Shown here: piece by piece, positions 11,596 to 19,360 of the stretch
How positions within the stretch are numbered: position 1 is the stretch's first letter
Layout: each line of letters begins with the position of its first letter
NCBI RefSeq assembly: GCF_004005495.1
Contig: NZ_RZYA01000001.1
Location: forward strand, 434,001 to 498,000
Direction: 5' to 3'
From: Streptomyces antnestii
GTDB taxonomy: Bacteria; Actinomycetota; Actinomycetes; Streptomycetales; Streptomycetaceae
Length of the DNA stretch: 64,000 bases
The notes under the pieces: model-generated
The model's input: only the letters and a program-made list of their open reading frames with translations
Databases searched by the model: none
What the model was told of the DNA's origin: nothing
Made by a program: the position numbers and the translations under genes

Positions 11596-13053
11596 TCAGT
11601 CCTCGCGCAGGGCGCGGACCGCTTCCTCCACGCGCTTGCCGTACTCGGCGTCCGCGGCGTGGAAGTGAGCCAGGTTCTTCTCGATCACGTCGTCGCGCGA
11701 GACCTGCGAGAGGCCGCCGGCGATGTTGGCGATCAGGCGGGACTTCTCGTCGTCCGACATCAGGCGGTACAGCTCACCGGCCTGGTAGAAGTCGTCGTCC
11801 TTGGTGTGGGCCGGCGCCTCGTGGGTGCCGGTGTAGCCGGCGACCGCGAGCGGGGCCGACAGGGCGCGGCCGGTCTCGGCGGGCCCGTCGTACGAGTTGG
11901 GCTCGTAGTTCTTGCGGTCGCGCGGGTAGGCGTTGGACGCCATCAGACCGTCGCGGCCGTAGTTGTTCGCCTCGGTCGCCTTGGGCGAGTTCACCGCGAG
12001 CTGGGTGTGGTTGACGCCCAGGCGGTAGCGGTGCGCGTCCGCGTAGGCGAACAGGCGGCCCTGGAGCATCTTGTCGGGCGACGGGCCGATGCCGGGCACG
12101 AAGTTGTTCGGCGAGAACGCGGCCTGCTCGACCTCGGCGAAGACGTTGTCCGGGTTGCGGTCGAGGACCAGACGGCCCACGCGCTGCAGCGGGTAGTCCT
12201 TGTGCGGCCACACCTTGGTGAGGTCGAACGGGTTGAAGCGGTACTCGTCCGCCTCGGCGGCCGGCATGAGCTGCACGTACAGCGTCCAGGACGGGTTGAC
12301 ACCGCGCTCGATGGCCTGGAGCAGGTCCGTCTGGTGCGAGTTCGGGTCCTTGCCCGCGAGCTCGGCGCCCTGCTCGGAGGAGAGCGAGCGGATGCCCTGG
12401 TTCGTCTTGAAGTGGTACTTGACGAAGAACGCCTCGCCCTGGGCGTTCGTCCACTGGTAGGTGTGCGAGCCGTAGCCGTTCATGTGACGGTACGAGGCGG
12501 GGATGCCGCGGTCACCCATCAGCCAGGTGATCTGGTGCGTGGCCTCGGGGGCGTGCGCCCAGAAGTCCCAGACGTTGTCCGCCTCCTGCTTGCCCGTGAA
12601 GGGGTCGCGCTTCTGGGAGTGGATGAAGTCGGGGAACTTGATCGGGTCCTTGATGAAGAACACCGGGGTGTTGTTGCCGACGAGGTCGTAGTTGCCCTCT
12701 TCGGTGTAGAACTTCAGCGCGAAGCCGCGCGGGTCACGGACCGCGTCCGCGCCGCCGAGGTTGTCCGCCACGGTGGAGAAGCGGATGAACGTCTCGGTGC
12801 GCTTGCCGACCTCGCTGAGGAAGTCCGCGTGGGTGAAGCCGGTGACGTCGTCGGTCACCTCGAAATAGCCGTACGCGCCGGAGCCGCGGGCGTGCACGAC
12901 ACGCTCCGGGATGCGCTCACGGTTGAAGCGGGCGAGCTTCTCGAGGAGGTGCTGATCCTGCAGCAGGATCGGGCCACCGACGCCGGCGGTGGCGGAATTC
13001 TGGTTGTCGGCGACAGGAGCGCCGGACTCGGTCGTGAGCACACGCTTCGACAT
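11596..13053 (-). CDS. katA: Monofunctional haem catalase (clade 3)
   Basis: The 485-residue protein is a small-subunit catalase that splits hydrogen peroxide. The distal His is in [14 protein letters not shown]. The distal Asn region is [19 protein letters not shown]. The proximal haem tyrosine lies in [14 protein letters not shown]. The length fits clade 3 enzymes of about 480-490 residues. Its promoter carries two identical 17-bp TCAAC-N5-GTTGA palindromes just upstream of a TTGACG-N18-TACGCT promoter. The same palindrome precedes the uricase operon, so this catalase probably handles peroxide formed by uricase. Confidence 0.95.
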   Translation of the reverse strand: MSKRVLTTESGAPVADNQNSATAGVGGPILLQDQHLLEKLARFNRERIPERVVHARGSGAYGYFEVTDDVTGFTHADFLSEVGKRTETFIRFSTVADNLGGADAVRDPRGFALKFYTEEGNYDLVGNNTPVFFIKDPIKFPDFIHSQKRDPFTGKQEADNVWDFWAHAPEATHQITWLMGDRGIPASYRHMNGYGSHTYQWTNAQGEAFFVKYHFKTNQGIRSLSSEQGAELAGKDPNSHQTDLLQAIERGVNPSWTLYVQLMPAAEADEYRFNPFDLTKVWPHKDYPLQRVGRLVLDRNPDNVFAEVEQAAFSPNNFVPGIGPSPDKMLQGRLFAYADAHRYRLGVNHTQLAVNSPKATEANNYGRDGLMASNAYPRDRKNYEPNSYDGPAETGRALSAPLAVAGYTGTHEAPAHTKDDDFYQAGELYRLMSDDEKSRLIANIAGGLSQVSRDDVIEKNLAHFHAADAEYGKRVEEAVRALRED

Positions 13054-13134
13054 GGTGGCGAGGGTGACCTTCCGTACGGAACTGCTGGAACTGCTGACGG
13101 TGAACCGGAGCGTAAGAGGCTCTGAACAGCCACG

Positions 13135-13172
13135 TCAACAGTTTGTTGAAGTTATGGTCAACAGTTTGTTGA
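13135..13172 (-). promoter_or_regulatory. Two TCAAC-N5-GTTGA boxes and promoter of the catalase gene
   Basis: Two identical 17-bp copies of GTCAACAGTTTGTTGAA lie at 13134-13150 and 13157-13173, 23 bp apart. Read on the minus strand, the gene-proximal box runs into TTGACG followed 18 bases later by TACGCT, a vegetative-type promoter. The operator overlaps the -35 box, which fits repression. Confidence 0.75.
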
Positions 13173-13261
13173 ATTGAACGCCATGAAGTTCCGGGCCGTG
13201 GCGACGCCTGGGCGCGACAGGACAGGTGTCAGCGCCGCCACGGCCCGGAAGACCGGGTGGA

Positions 13262-14152
13262 TCAGACCTGCGAGCCGGACAGGCGCTCGACGGCGCGCAG
13301 CAGCGCCGAGTGGTCGAGGCCACCGTCGCCCTGGGCGCGCAGCGAGGCGACCAGCTGGGCGACGACCGCGCCGACGGGCAGGGCGGCGCCCACGTTGCGG
13401 GCGGCGTCGGTGACGATGCCCATGTCCTTGTGGTGCAGGTCGATCCGGAAGCCGGGCTTGAAGTCCCGGTTCAGGAAGTTGTCCTTCTTGCGGGTCAGGA
13501 CGGTCGAGCCGGCCAGGCCGCCGTTGAGGACGTCGAGCGCGGCGGTGAGGTCCACGCCGGACTTCTCCAGGAAGACCACGGCCTCGGCGCACGCCTGGAT
13601 GTTCACGGCGACGATGAGCTGGTTGGCGGCCTTCACGGTCTGGCCCGAGCCGTGCGGACCGCACAGCACGATGGTCTTGCCGAGGGTCTCGAGGAGCGGC
13701 TTGGCCTCGTCGAAGTCGGCCTGCTCACCGCCGACCATGATCGAGAGCACGGCCTCGATGGCGCCGGCCTCGCCACCGGAGACGGGCGCGTCGATGACGC
13801 GGATGCCCTTCTCCTTGGCGTTCTTCGCCAGGTCGACCGAGGTCTGCGGGGTGATCGACGACATGTCGACGATCAGCGCGCCGGACTTCGCGTTCTCGAG
13901 GATGCCCTCGGGGCCGTAGTTGATGGCCTCGACCTGCGGAGAGGCGGGCACCATCGTGACGATGACGTCGGCGTCCTTGACGGCCTCGGCGATCGAGCCG
14001 GCCGCGGTGCCACCGGCGGCGGCGAGCCGGTCCAGCTTGTCCTGCTCGAGGGTGAAGCCGGTCACCGAGTAACCAGCCTTGATCAGGTTCTCGGACATGG
14101 GGGAGCCCATGATGCCGAGGCCGATCCACGCGATCTTGGGAAGGTTGCTCAT
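13262..14152 (-). CDS. glxR: Tartronate semialdehyde reductase (2-hydroxy-3-oxopropionate reductase)
   Basis: The 296-residue enzyme belongs to the beta-hydroxyacid dehydrogenase family and reduces tartronate semialdehyde to D-glycerate with NAD(P)H. The N-terminal nucleotide motif is GLGIMGSPMSENL. The substrate motif is DAPVSGGEAGA. The catalytic lysine lies in SGQTVKAANQL. The gene follows hyi on the same strand with a 59-bp gap. The two are likely cotranscribed from the AllR-box promoter upstream of hyi and form the glycerate pathway with gcl. Confidence 0.95.
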   Translation of the reverse strand: MSNLPKIAWIGLGIMGSPMSENLIKAGYSVTGFTLEQDKLDRLAAAGGTAAGSIAEAVKDADVIVTMVPASPQVEAINYGPEGILENAKSGALIVDMSSITPQTSVDLAKNAKEKGIRVIDAPVSGGEAGAIEAVLSIMVGGEQADFDEAKPLLETLGKTIVLCGPHGSGQTVKAANQLIVAVNIQACAEAVVFLEKSGVDLTAALDVLNGGLAGSTVLTRKKDNFLNRDFKPGFRIDLHHKDMGIVTDAARNVGAALPVGAVVAQLVASLRAQGDGGLDHSALLRAVERLSGSQV

Positions 14153-14211
14153 GAGGGTGCCTCTCTAACTGCGGTCGTACGTAAGTGAGTTGGCGCTGAC
14201 GCGGGAGGTGA

Positions 14212-15051
14212 TCAGCGCGCGGCGCGGGCGGCGGCGGGCAGCCACTCGAAGGCCTCGGCGCTCGGCTTGTCGCCGGGCTTGTACTCGAGGCCGACGTAGC
14301 CCTCGTAGCCGGTCTTCGCGAGCTGGTCGAGCAGGTCCTCGAGCGGCAGCGAACCGGTGCCGGGGGCGCCACGGCCCGGGTTGTCCGCGATCTGCACGTG
14401 GCCGGTCTTCGCGGCGTACTGCTCGATCACCGACGGCAGGTCCTCGCCGTTCATGGACAGGTGGTACAGGTCCATCAGGAACTTGGCGTTGCCGAGGCCG
14501 GTGGCCGCGTTCACCTTGTCCACGATCTCGATCGCCTTGGGGGCGCTCACGATCGGGCACAGCGGCGACTCGGGCTTGTTCAGCGCCTCGATCAGGAGGA
14601 TCGCGCCGACACGGTGGGCCGCGCGGGCCGCGAGCGTCAGGTTCTCCAGGGCGAGCTCGTCCTGGACGGCCGGGTCGACGCCGTCGACGCGGTTGCCGTA
14701 CAGGGCGTTCAGCGCCGTGCAGCCGAGGGACTGCGCGAAGTCCGCCGCGATGTCGATGTTCGCGCGGAACTTCTCGCTCTCCTCGCCGGGGATCGACAGG
14801 GCGCCGCGGTCGGGGCCCGGCAGCTGTCCGGCGTAGAAGTTGAGCCCGGTGAGCTGGACGCCCGCGTCCTCGATCGCCTTCTTCAGGGCGTCGAGCTCGG
14901 ACTGCTCGGGGGTGGGGGCGTCGACCCAGGGCCACCACAGCTCGACCGCGGTGAAGCCCGCCGCGGCCGCGGCCGCGGGGCGCTCCAGGAGCGGGAGTTC
15001 CGTGAAGAGGATCGACAGGTTGACGTTGAAGCGCTGGTCTGCGAATCCCAT
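14212..15051 (-). CDS. hyi: Hydroxypyruvate isomerase
   Basis: The 279-residue TIM-barrel protein of the xylose-isomerase-like family interconverts hydroxypyruvate and tartronate semialdehyde. Family features include FNVNLSILFTELPLLERP, ELWWPW, the Glu in LIEALNKPESPL, MDLYHLSMNGEDL and HVQIADNPGRGAPGTG. The start at 15051 (MGFADQRFN) is preceded by GGAAGGGAG; the frame upstream of it lies in the regulatory region. It is the first gene of a hyi-glxR unit. Confidence 0.95.
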   Translation of the reverse strand: MGFADQRFNVNLSILFTELPLLERPAAAAAAGFTAVELWWPWVDAPTPEQSELDALKKAIEDAGVQLTGLNFYAGQLPGPDRGALSIPGEESEKFRANIDIAADFAQSLGCTALNALYGNRVDGVDPAVQDELALENLTLAARAAHRVGAILLIEALNKPESPLCPIVSAPKAIEIVDKVNAATGLGNAKFLMDLYHLSMNGEDLPSVIEQYAAKTGHVQIADNPGRGAPGTGSLPLEDLLDQLAKTGYEGYVGLEYKPGDKPSAEAFEWLPAAARAAR

Positions 15052-15082
15052 GGGGGTCGGCGCTCCCTTCCGTGTCGTGGTG

Positions 15083-15118
15083 TTCCGTATTGCGGAAGTT
15101 CGTTTCTGCTTGATGGAA
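15083..15118. promoter_or_regulatory. Tandem boxes upstream of hyi (candidate AllR operator)
   Basis: TTCC-N7-GGAA (15083-15097) and TTCT-N7-GGAA (15104-15118, which is TTCC-N7-AGAA on the minus strand) start 21 bp apart. On the minus strand the block aligns with the gcl operator over more than 30 positions, with TTCCAT, AGCAGAA and TTCCGCAAT shared. It sits 32 bp from the hyi start. Confidence 0.75.
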
Positions 15119-15190
15119 GACTGCCGAACGGAGCTCGCCCTTGTCAAGAGGGGCTGCCGGAAAAAGCGGTCGCGGCGTTAGGTTGTGCCC

Positions 15191-15442
15191 GTGCGATTGA
15201 GAGTGGAGTTCACGACCGAGCCGTTCGACCTCGACGAGGCGCCGCCCCACGCGGTCGTCGCCCGTGACGTCATCCAGAAGGCCGAACTGGACGCGGTGGA
15301 CGTCGGCCCGTTCGGCAACACCGCCGAGGGAGAGGCCGCCGCCGTGCTCGGCGCGGTGGACGCGCTGCTGCGCCAGGCCCTGGAGGCCGGCGCCACCCGC
15401 GTCTCGCTCCAGGTCAATGTGATGGGGGAGGGCGATAAGTGA
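15191..15442 (+). CDS. Small protein resembling thiamine-binding (MTH1187/YkoF-like) proteins
   Basis: The 83-residue product (GTG 15191; GTG 15185 is an alternative) has the beta-alpha-beta pattern of small thiamine-binding/UPF0045 proteins: GNTAEGEAAAVLGAVDALLR followed by GATRVSLQVNVMGE. The family match is weak. Its stop overlaps the next start (GTGA), so it is translationally coupled with the HTH protein. It is divergent from hyi. A regulatory-ligand role for the partner HTH protein is possible but only inferred. Confidence 0.55.
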   Translation: MRLRVEFTTEPFDLDEAPPHAVVARDVIQKAELDAVDVGPFGNTAEGEAAAVLGAVDALLRQALEAGATRVSLQVNVMGEGDK

Positions 15443-15816
15443 CTGCTACCGGAGACGTCCCCTTCGTCAGCGCGGTGAAGCCGCTGGTGGACGCCATGGG
15501 GGGCGAGATGCTGCCGCCGCAGGAGGCGGGCAAGGACGATGTCGTCCTGCACTGGGAGGGTCGCGAGGTCATCGCCGTACGGCTGCCCCAGCTGGCCGAC
15601 TCCCTGGATCACATCCTGCTGGCCATGGAGCGCGGGCGGGGCATGCCCCTCTCCTCCCTCGACCGCAAGGCCAAGCAGGAGGTCGTGCGGGCCCTCGAGG
15701 CGCGGGGCGCCTTCTCCGTGCGGCACGGTGTGGAGACCGTGGCCGGAGCGCTCGGCGTCTCCCGGTTCACCGTCTACAACTACCTGAACAGGGAAAACGC
15801 GGCGAAGAGTGAGTAA
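15439..15816 (+). CDS. Helix-turn-helix protein with DauR/YheO-type C-terminal domain
   Basis: The 125-residue protein has a short N-terminal domain (residues 1-70) and a C-terminal HTH of the HTH_22/DauR type: KQEVVRALEARGAF, then VAGALGVSRFTVYNYLN. It lies between the gcl/hyi/catalase genes and the uricase operon, immediately upstream of the latter. It is therefore a candidate for the protein that reads the TCAAC-N5-GTTGA boxes at katA, the uricase operon and allB. That link is inference; AllR or an unlinked regulator are alternatives. A strong terminator follows. Confidence 0.7.
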   Translation: MTATGDVPFVSAVKPLVDAMGGEMLPPQEAGKDDVVLHWEGREVIAVRLPQLADSLDHILLAMERGRGMPLSSLDRKAKQEVVRALEARGAFSVRHGVETVAGALGVSRFTVYNYLNRENAAKSE

Positions 15817-15851
15817 GGGGCCCCCTAGCACAGCAAGGTGTACAACCAGCC

Positions 15852-15881
15852 GCCGTCCGGTATCCGGGCGGCGGTTTTTGT
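15852..15881 (+). terminator. Rho-independent terminator after the HTH gene
   Basis: CCGCCGTCCGG and CCGGGCGGCGG form an 11-bp stem (one T-G pair) around a TAT loop, followed directly by five T. This is the cleanest intrinsic terminator in the window. It separates the HTH operon from the uricase operon. Confidence 0.9.
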
Positions 15882-15895
15882 AACTCCAAGTTTTC

Positions 15896-15936
15896 AACAA
15901 AGTGTTGACGTGGTGTTTCGGAGGGCGTTAGCTATC
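15896..15936 (+). promoter_or_regulatory. Promoter and TCAAC-N5-GTTGA operator of the uricase operon
   Basis: The palindrome TCAAC-AAAGT-GTTGA (15896-15910) overlaps a -35 box TTGACG (15907-15912). After an 18-base spacer comes TAGCTA (15931-15936) as -10. The arrangement matches that of katA, including GTTGACGTGG.. after the box. Start codon of the first gene is 37 bases further. Confidence 0.75.
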
Positions 15937-15972
15937 CGCAGCCCGTCCAGCACAAGGCCACGGAGGCTTCCC

Positions 15973-16479
15973 GTGACTTCACGTCCGATGCCGGGACTTT
16001 CCCGGTTCAACACCCTGGCGGAGACCGCGGCAGGCGCCGCGCTCCACGAGGTGTGTGCCAGCTCGGCGTGGGGGAGCAGGCTCCTCGCCCAGCGCCCCTT
16101 CACCACCACGGAAGAACTCTTCGCCGCGAGCGACGCCGCCATGGCCGAGCTCACCGACGAGGATCTCGCCGAGGCGATGGCGGGGCACCCCCCGATCGGC
16201 CGGCCCAAGCCGGGCGACCCGACCTCGTCCTGCGAGCAGCGGGGCATGGCCGGCGCCTCCGAGGAGCTCAAGGCCGAGATGCTCGAACTCAACCTGGCCT
16301 ACCAGGAACGGTTCGGGCATGTCTTCCTGATCTGCGCCACCGGGGCGACCGGCGAGCAGATGCGCGACGCGCTGAAGGCCAGGATCGGTAACGACGCCAG
16401 GACGGAGCGCGAGATCGTGCGCGCCGAACTGGGGAAGATCAACCGAATCCGCCTGACCCGCCTCGCCGAAGCAGACTAG
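15973..16479 (+). CDS. uraD: OHCU decarboxylase (uric acid degradation)
   Basis: The 168-residue protein is a 2-oxo-4-hydroxy-4-carboxy-5-ureidoimidazoline decarboxylase, which produces S-allantoin in the last step from urate. Motifs include the His in LHEVCASSAWGSRLL, and GHPPIGRPKPGD. The GEQMRDALKARIGND-type C-terminal helix with the E-E..E-L pattern is also typical. GTG 15973 has ACGGAGG six bases upstream. It is the first gene of the uraD-uraH-uricase-permease operon, 19 bases before uraH. Confidence 0.92.
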   Translation: MTSRPMPGLSRFNTLAETAAGAALHEVCASSAWGSRLLAQRPFTTTEELFAASDAAMAELTDEDLAEAMAGHPPIGRPKPGDPTSSCEQRGMAGASEELKAEMLELNLAYQERFGHVFLICATGATGEQMRDALKARIGNDARTEREIVRAELGKINRIRLTRLAEAD

Positions 16480-16498
16480 AAGCAGAAGAGGACGACTG

Positions 16499-16903
16499 AT
16501 GAGCACCGCGACCACCGCGTCGGTGTCCACGCACATTCTCGACACCAGCATCGGACGCCCCGCCGAGGGCGTCGCCATCTCCCTCGCGGCCCGCACGGGC
16601 CGGGGCGGCGAGTGGGTGGCACTCGGCGGCTCCGCGACCGACGCGGACGGGCGCTGCAAGGACCTGCCGGCGCTGCCGGAAGGCACCACCCACGTACGAC
16701 TCGACTTCGAGGTCGAGGAGTACTTCACGGGTTCGATCAAGACACAGAAGCAAGCCGAGGCGCAGCAGGACGCCCCCCGCGTAAGGGACAGCGGTGCGTT
16801 CTTCCCGGAGGTGGCGATCACGTTCGCCGTCACGCCGGGCGAGCACTACCACGTACCGCTGCTGCTCAACCCGTTCGGCTACTCCGTTTACCGAGGGAGC
16901 TAG
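16499..16903 (+). CDS. uraH: 5-hydroxyisourate hydrolase (transthyretin-like)
   Basis: The 134-residue transthyretin-related protein hydrolyses 5-hydroxyisourate, the uricase product, to OHCU. It shows the N-terminal STHILDTSIGRPA with its active-site His. The C-terminal HYHVPLLLNPFGYSVYRGS contains the diagnostic YRGS ending. Residues 75-95 hold an unusual charged insert (KTQKQAEAQQDAPRVRD). It begins 19 bases after uraD and is separated from uricase by only five bases. Confidence 0.95.
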   Translation: MSTATTASVSTHILDTSIGRPAEGVAISLAARTGRGGEWVALGGSATDADGRCKDLPALPEGTTHVRLDFEVEEYFTGSIKTQKQAEAQQDAPRVRDSGAFFPEVAITFAVTPGEHYHVPLLLNPFGYSVYRGS

Positions 16904-16908
16904 CAGAC

Positions 16909-17841
16909 ATGCCCACGATTCTCGGCCAGAACCAGTACGGCAAAGCAGAGAACCGCGTCGTCAAGATCACGCGGGACGGCGACACCCACCACATCAAGGA
17001 CCTGAACGTCTCCGTCGCCCTCTCCGGCGACCTCGACGACGTCCACTACAACGGCTCGAACGCCAACTGCCTCCCGACGGACACCACGAAGAACACCTGC
17101 TTCGCGTTCGCCAAGGAATACGGCATCGAGTCGGCCGAGCAGTACGGCATCCACCTCGCCCGGCACTTCGTGGACAGCCAGCCGTCGATCCACCGCGCCC
17201 GCATCCGCATCGAGGAGTACGCCTGGGAGCGCATCGCCGGCTCCGACGGCAACTCCAAGTTCATCGGCGCGGACGAGGTCAAGCACTCCTTCGTCCGCAA
17301 GGGCCAGGAGACGCGCCTCGCGCAGATCACGTACGACGGCGAGAAGTTCGAAGTCCTGTCCGGGCTCAAGGACCTGACCGTGATGAACTCCACGAACTCC
17401 GAGTTCTGGGGCTTCATCAAGGACAAGTACACGACGCTCCGCGAGGACTACGACCGCATCCTCGCCACGTCCCTGTCGACGTGGTGGCGGCACAACTGGA
17501 CCTCCGACGAGCAGCGCATGCCGCAGTGGGAGAAGTCCTACGAGCAGTCCAAGAAGCACATCCTGCAGGCGTTCGTCGAGACCTACTCGCTGTCGCTCCA
17601 GCAGACGCTGTACCAGATGGGTTCGCGGGTCATCAACAACCGCAGCGAGATCGACGAGATCCGCTTCTCCGCGCCCAACAAGCACCACTTCCGGCAGGAC
17701 CTCTCGGCCTTCGGGCTTGAGAACGAGGCCAAGGACGGCGCCGTGTACTGGGCCGCCGACCGCCCCTACGGCCTCATCGAGGCCACCATCCTGCGCGACG
17801 GCTGCGAGCCGCACATCCCGGTCGACATGACCAACCTCTGA
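16909..17841 (+). CDS. Uricase (factor-independent urate hydroxylase)
   Basis: The 310-residue cofactor-free oxidase converts urate and O2 to 5-hydroxyisourate and hydrogen peroxide. Seen are the catalytic Lys/Thr region (YGKAENRVVKI and LPTDTTKNTCF), the signature TNSEFWGFIKDKYTTL, the substrate region near RHNW, and the His in SAPNKHHF. The length fits bacterial uricases of about 300 residues. The ribosome site (GAGGGAG) lies inside the uraH end. Peroxide formation explains linkage to a catalase with the same operator type. Confidence 0.96.
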   Translation: MPTILGQNQYGKAENRVVKITRDGDTHHIKDLNVSVALSGDLDDVHYNGSNANCLPTDTTKNTCFAFAKEYGIESAEQYGIHLARHFVDSQPSIHRARIRIEEYAWERIAGSDGNSKFIGADEVKHSFVRKGQETRLAQITYDGEKFEVLSGLKDLTVMNSTNSEFWGFIKDKYTTLREDYDRILATSLSTWWRHNWTSDEQRMPQWEKSYEQSKKHILQAFVETYSLSLQQTLYQMGSRVINNRSEIDEIRFSAPNKHHFRQDLSAFGLENEAKDGAVYWAADRPYGLIEATILRDGCEPHIPVDMTNL

Positions 17842-17849
17842 CGCGGGGC

Positions 17850-17889
17850 GCGCACCCCCCGTCCGCCCGCAGTCGGGCGGGGGGTGCGC
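17850..17889 (+). terminator. Strong hairpin between uricase and permease genes
   Basis: GCGCACCCCCC pairs with GGGGGGTGCGC around an inner CCGCCCG/CGGGCGG region. No T-run follows and the permease start is 22 bases downstream. It may attenuate readthrough or protect the upstream mRNA rather than fully terminate. Confidence 0.65.
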
Positions 17890-17911
17890 CACACCGGAGG
17901 GAACATCAGCA

Positions 17912-19312
17912 ATGGCAACGCCTGCAAAAGGGCCGGCAGTAGGCCCGTGTTCCACCCCACCGGCAGGACCCGAGGTCCACCCGGTGGACGAGAAGCTCCA
18001 CCCCTCGCGGCTCGTCCCCGCCGCGCTCCAGCACATCGCCGCCATGTACGCGGGCGTGGTCACGCCCCCGCTCATCATCGGCCAGGCCGTCCACCTCGAC
18101 ACCGCGGGCCAGACCCGGCTCATCGCCGCGTCCCTGCTCATCGCGGGTGTGGCGACCCTCCTCCAGACCCTCGGCGTCAAGGGCTTCGTCGGCAACCGGC
18201 TGCCCTTCGTCAACGCCGCCTCCTCGGCCGGCATCGCGCCGATGCTCGCCATCGCCGAGACGAACGCCAGCGGCGACCAACTCCCGGCCATCTACGGCGC
18301 GGTGATGGTCGCGGGCGTCTTCTGTCTCGCGATCGGCCCGTTCTTCGGCAGGCTCCTGCGCTTCTTCCCGCCGCTCGTCACCGGCGTCGTCATCACCCTC
18401 ATCGGGGTGACCCTGATGCCGGTCCCGGTCGCCTGGGCCCAGGGCGGCGACAGGACCGCCGCCGACTTCGGCGACATGAAGTACCTCGCGCTCGCCGCCT
18501 TCACGCTCGTCGTCATCCTGCTGATCCAGCGATTCGGCCGCGGCTTCGTGAAGCAAGTCGCCCTGCTCTTCGGCCTGTTGATCGGCACGCTGGTCGCCAT
18601 CCCGTTCGGCATGGCAGACTTCGGCGCCCTGAGGTCGGCTCCCGTCGCCGCCCTTCCGACGCCGTTCGCGTTCGGCACCCCCGAGTTCCAGCCTGCCGCG
18701 ATCATCTCGCTGTGCCTGGTGATGCTCGTCCTGATGACGGAGTCCAGCGCCGGCATGCTCGCCATCGGCGAGATCTGCGAGCGCGAGTGCACCGGCCGCA
18801 CCATCACCCGCGGCCTGCGCACCGACGGACTAGCCACCCTGCTCGGCCCCGTCTTCGGCGGCTTCCCGACCTCGGCCTTCGCCCAGAACGTGGGCGTCGT
18901 CTCACTCACCAAGGTGCGCAGCCGGTACGTCGTCGCCGTGGCCGGCGGAGCCCTCCTGATCCTCGGCGCGTTCCCGGTGCTCGGCGCGGTCGTCTCCATC
19001 GTGCCGATGCCGGTCCTCGGCGGCGCGGGCATCGTCCTCTTCGGCTCCATCGCCGTGAGCGGCATCCGTACGCTCTCGGAGGCGGGCCTCGACGACAGCT
19101 CGAACATCATCCTGGTGGCCGTCTCGCTCGGCGCGGGCATCATCCCGCTCGCCGCGCCCACCTTCTACGCCGACTTCCCGGCCTGGGCGCAGACCGTGCT
19201 CGGCTCCGGCATCAGCGCGGGCGCCCTGGTCGCCGTATCGCTGAACCTTTTCTTCCACCATCTCGGCACCCGCGGCCGCGCCACCGCCGCCGCGGCACTC
19301 AAATCCTCCTAG
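17912..19312 (+). CDS. NCS2 nucleobase (urate/xanthine) permease
   Basis: The 466-residue integral membrane protein of the nucleobase:cation symporter-2 family has 12-14 hydrophobic segments. Its Q-N-x-G motif in TM10 is AQNVGVVSLTKVRSR. An acidic residue in TM8 lies in MTESSAGMLAIGE. The N-terminal LQHIAAMYAGVVTPPLI carries the conserved QH. Placement after uricase argues for urate or xanthine uptake. GGAGGG precedes ATG 17912. It has a close paralogue at 21139, on the other side of the deaminase gene. Confidence 0.93.
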   Translation: MATPAKGPAVGPCSTPPAGPEVHPVDEKLHPSRLVPAALQHIAAMYAGVVTPPLIIGQAVHLDTAGQTRLIAASLLIAGVATLLQTLGVKGFVGNRLPFVNAASSAGIAPMLAIAETNASGDQLPAIYGAVMVAGVFCLAIGPFFGRLLRFFPPLVTGVVITLIGVTLMPVPVAWAQGGDRTAADFGDMKYLALAAFTLVVILLIQRFGRGFVKQVALLFGLLIGTLVAIPFGMADFGALRSAPVAALPTPFAFGTPEFQPAAIISLCLVMLVLMTESSAGMLAIGEICERECTGRTITRGLRTDGLATLLGPVFGGFPTSAFAQNVGVVSLTKVRSRYVVAVAGGALLILGAFPVLGAVVSIVPMPVLGGAGIVLFGSIAVSGIRTLSEAGLDDSSNIILVAVSLGAGIIPLAAPTFYADFPAWAQTVLGSGISAGALVAVSLNLFFHHLGTRGRATAAAALKSS

Positions 19313-19360
19313 GGTCCTGCCGTGCCCACACCTCGCCACTCACCTCATGAAGGAAGCACC

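Noticed and set aside
11041..13125. 694-codon plus-strand ORF across the catalase gene
   Set aside because: It is the antisense of catalase plus the adjoining gap, with no recognisable domain; catalase on the minus strand matches its family end to end.
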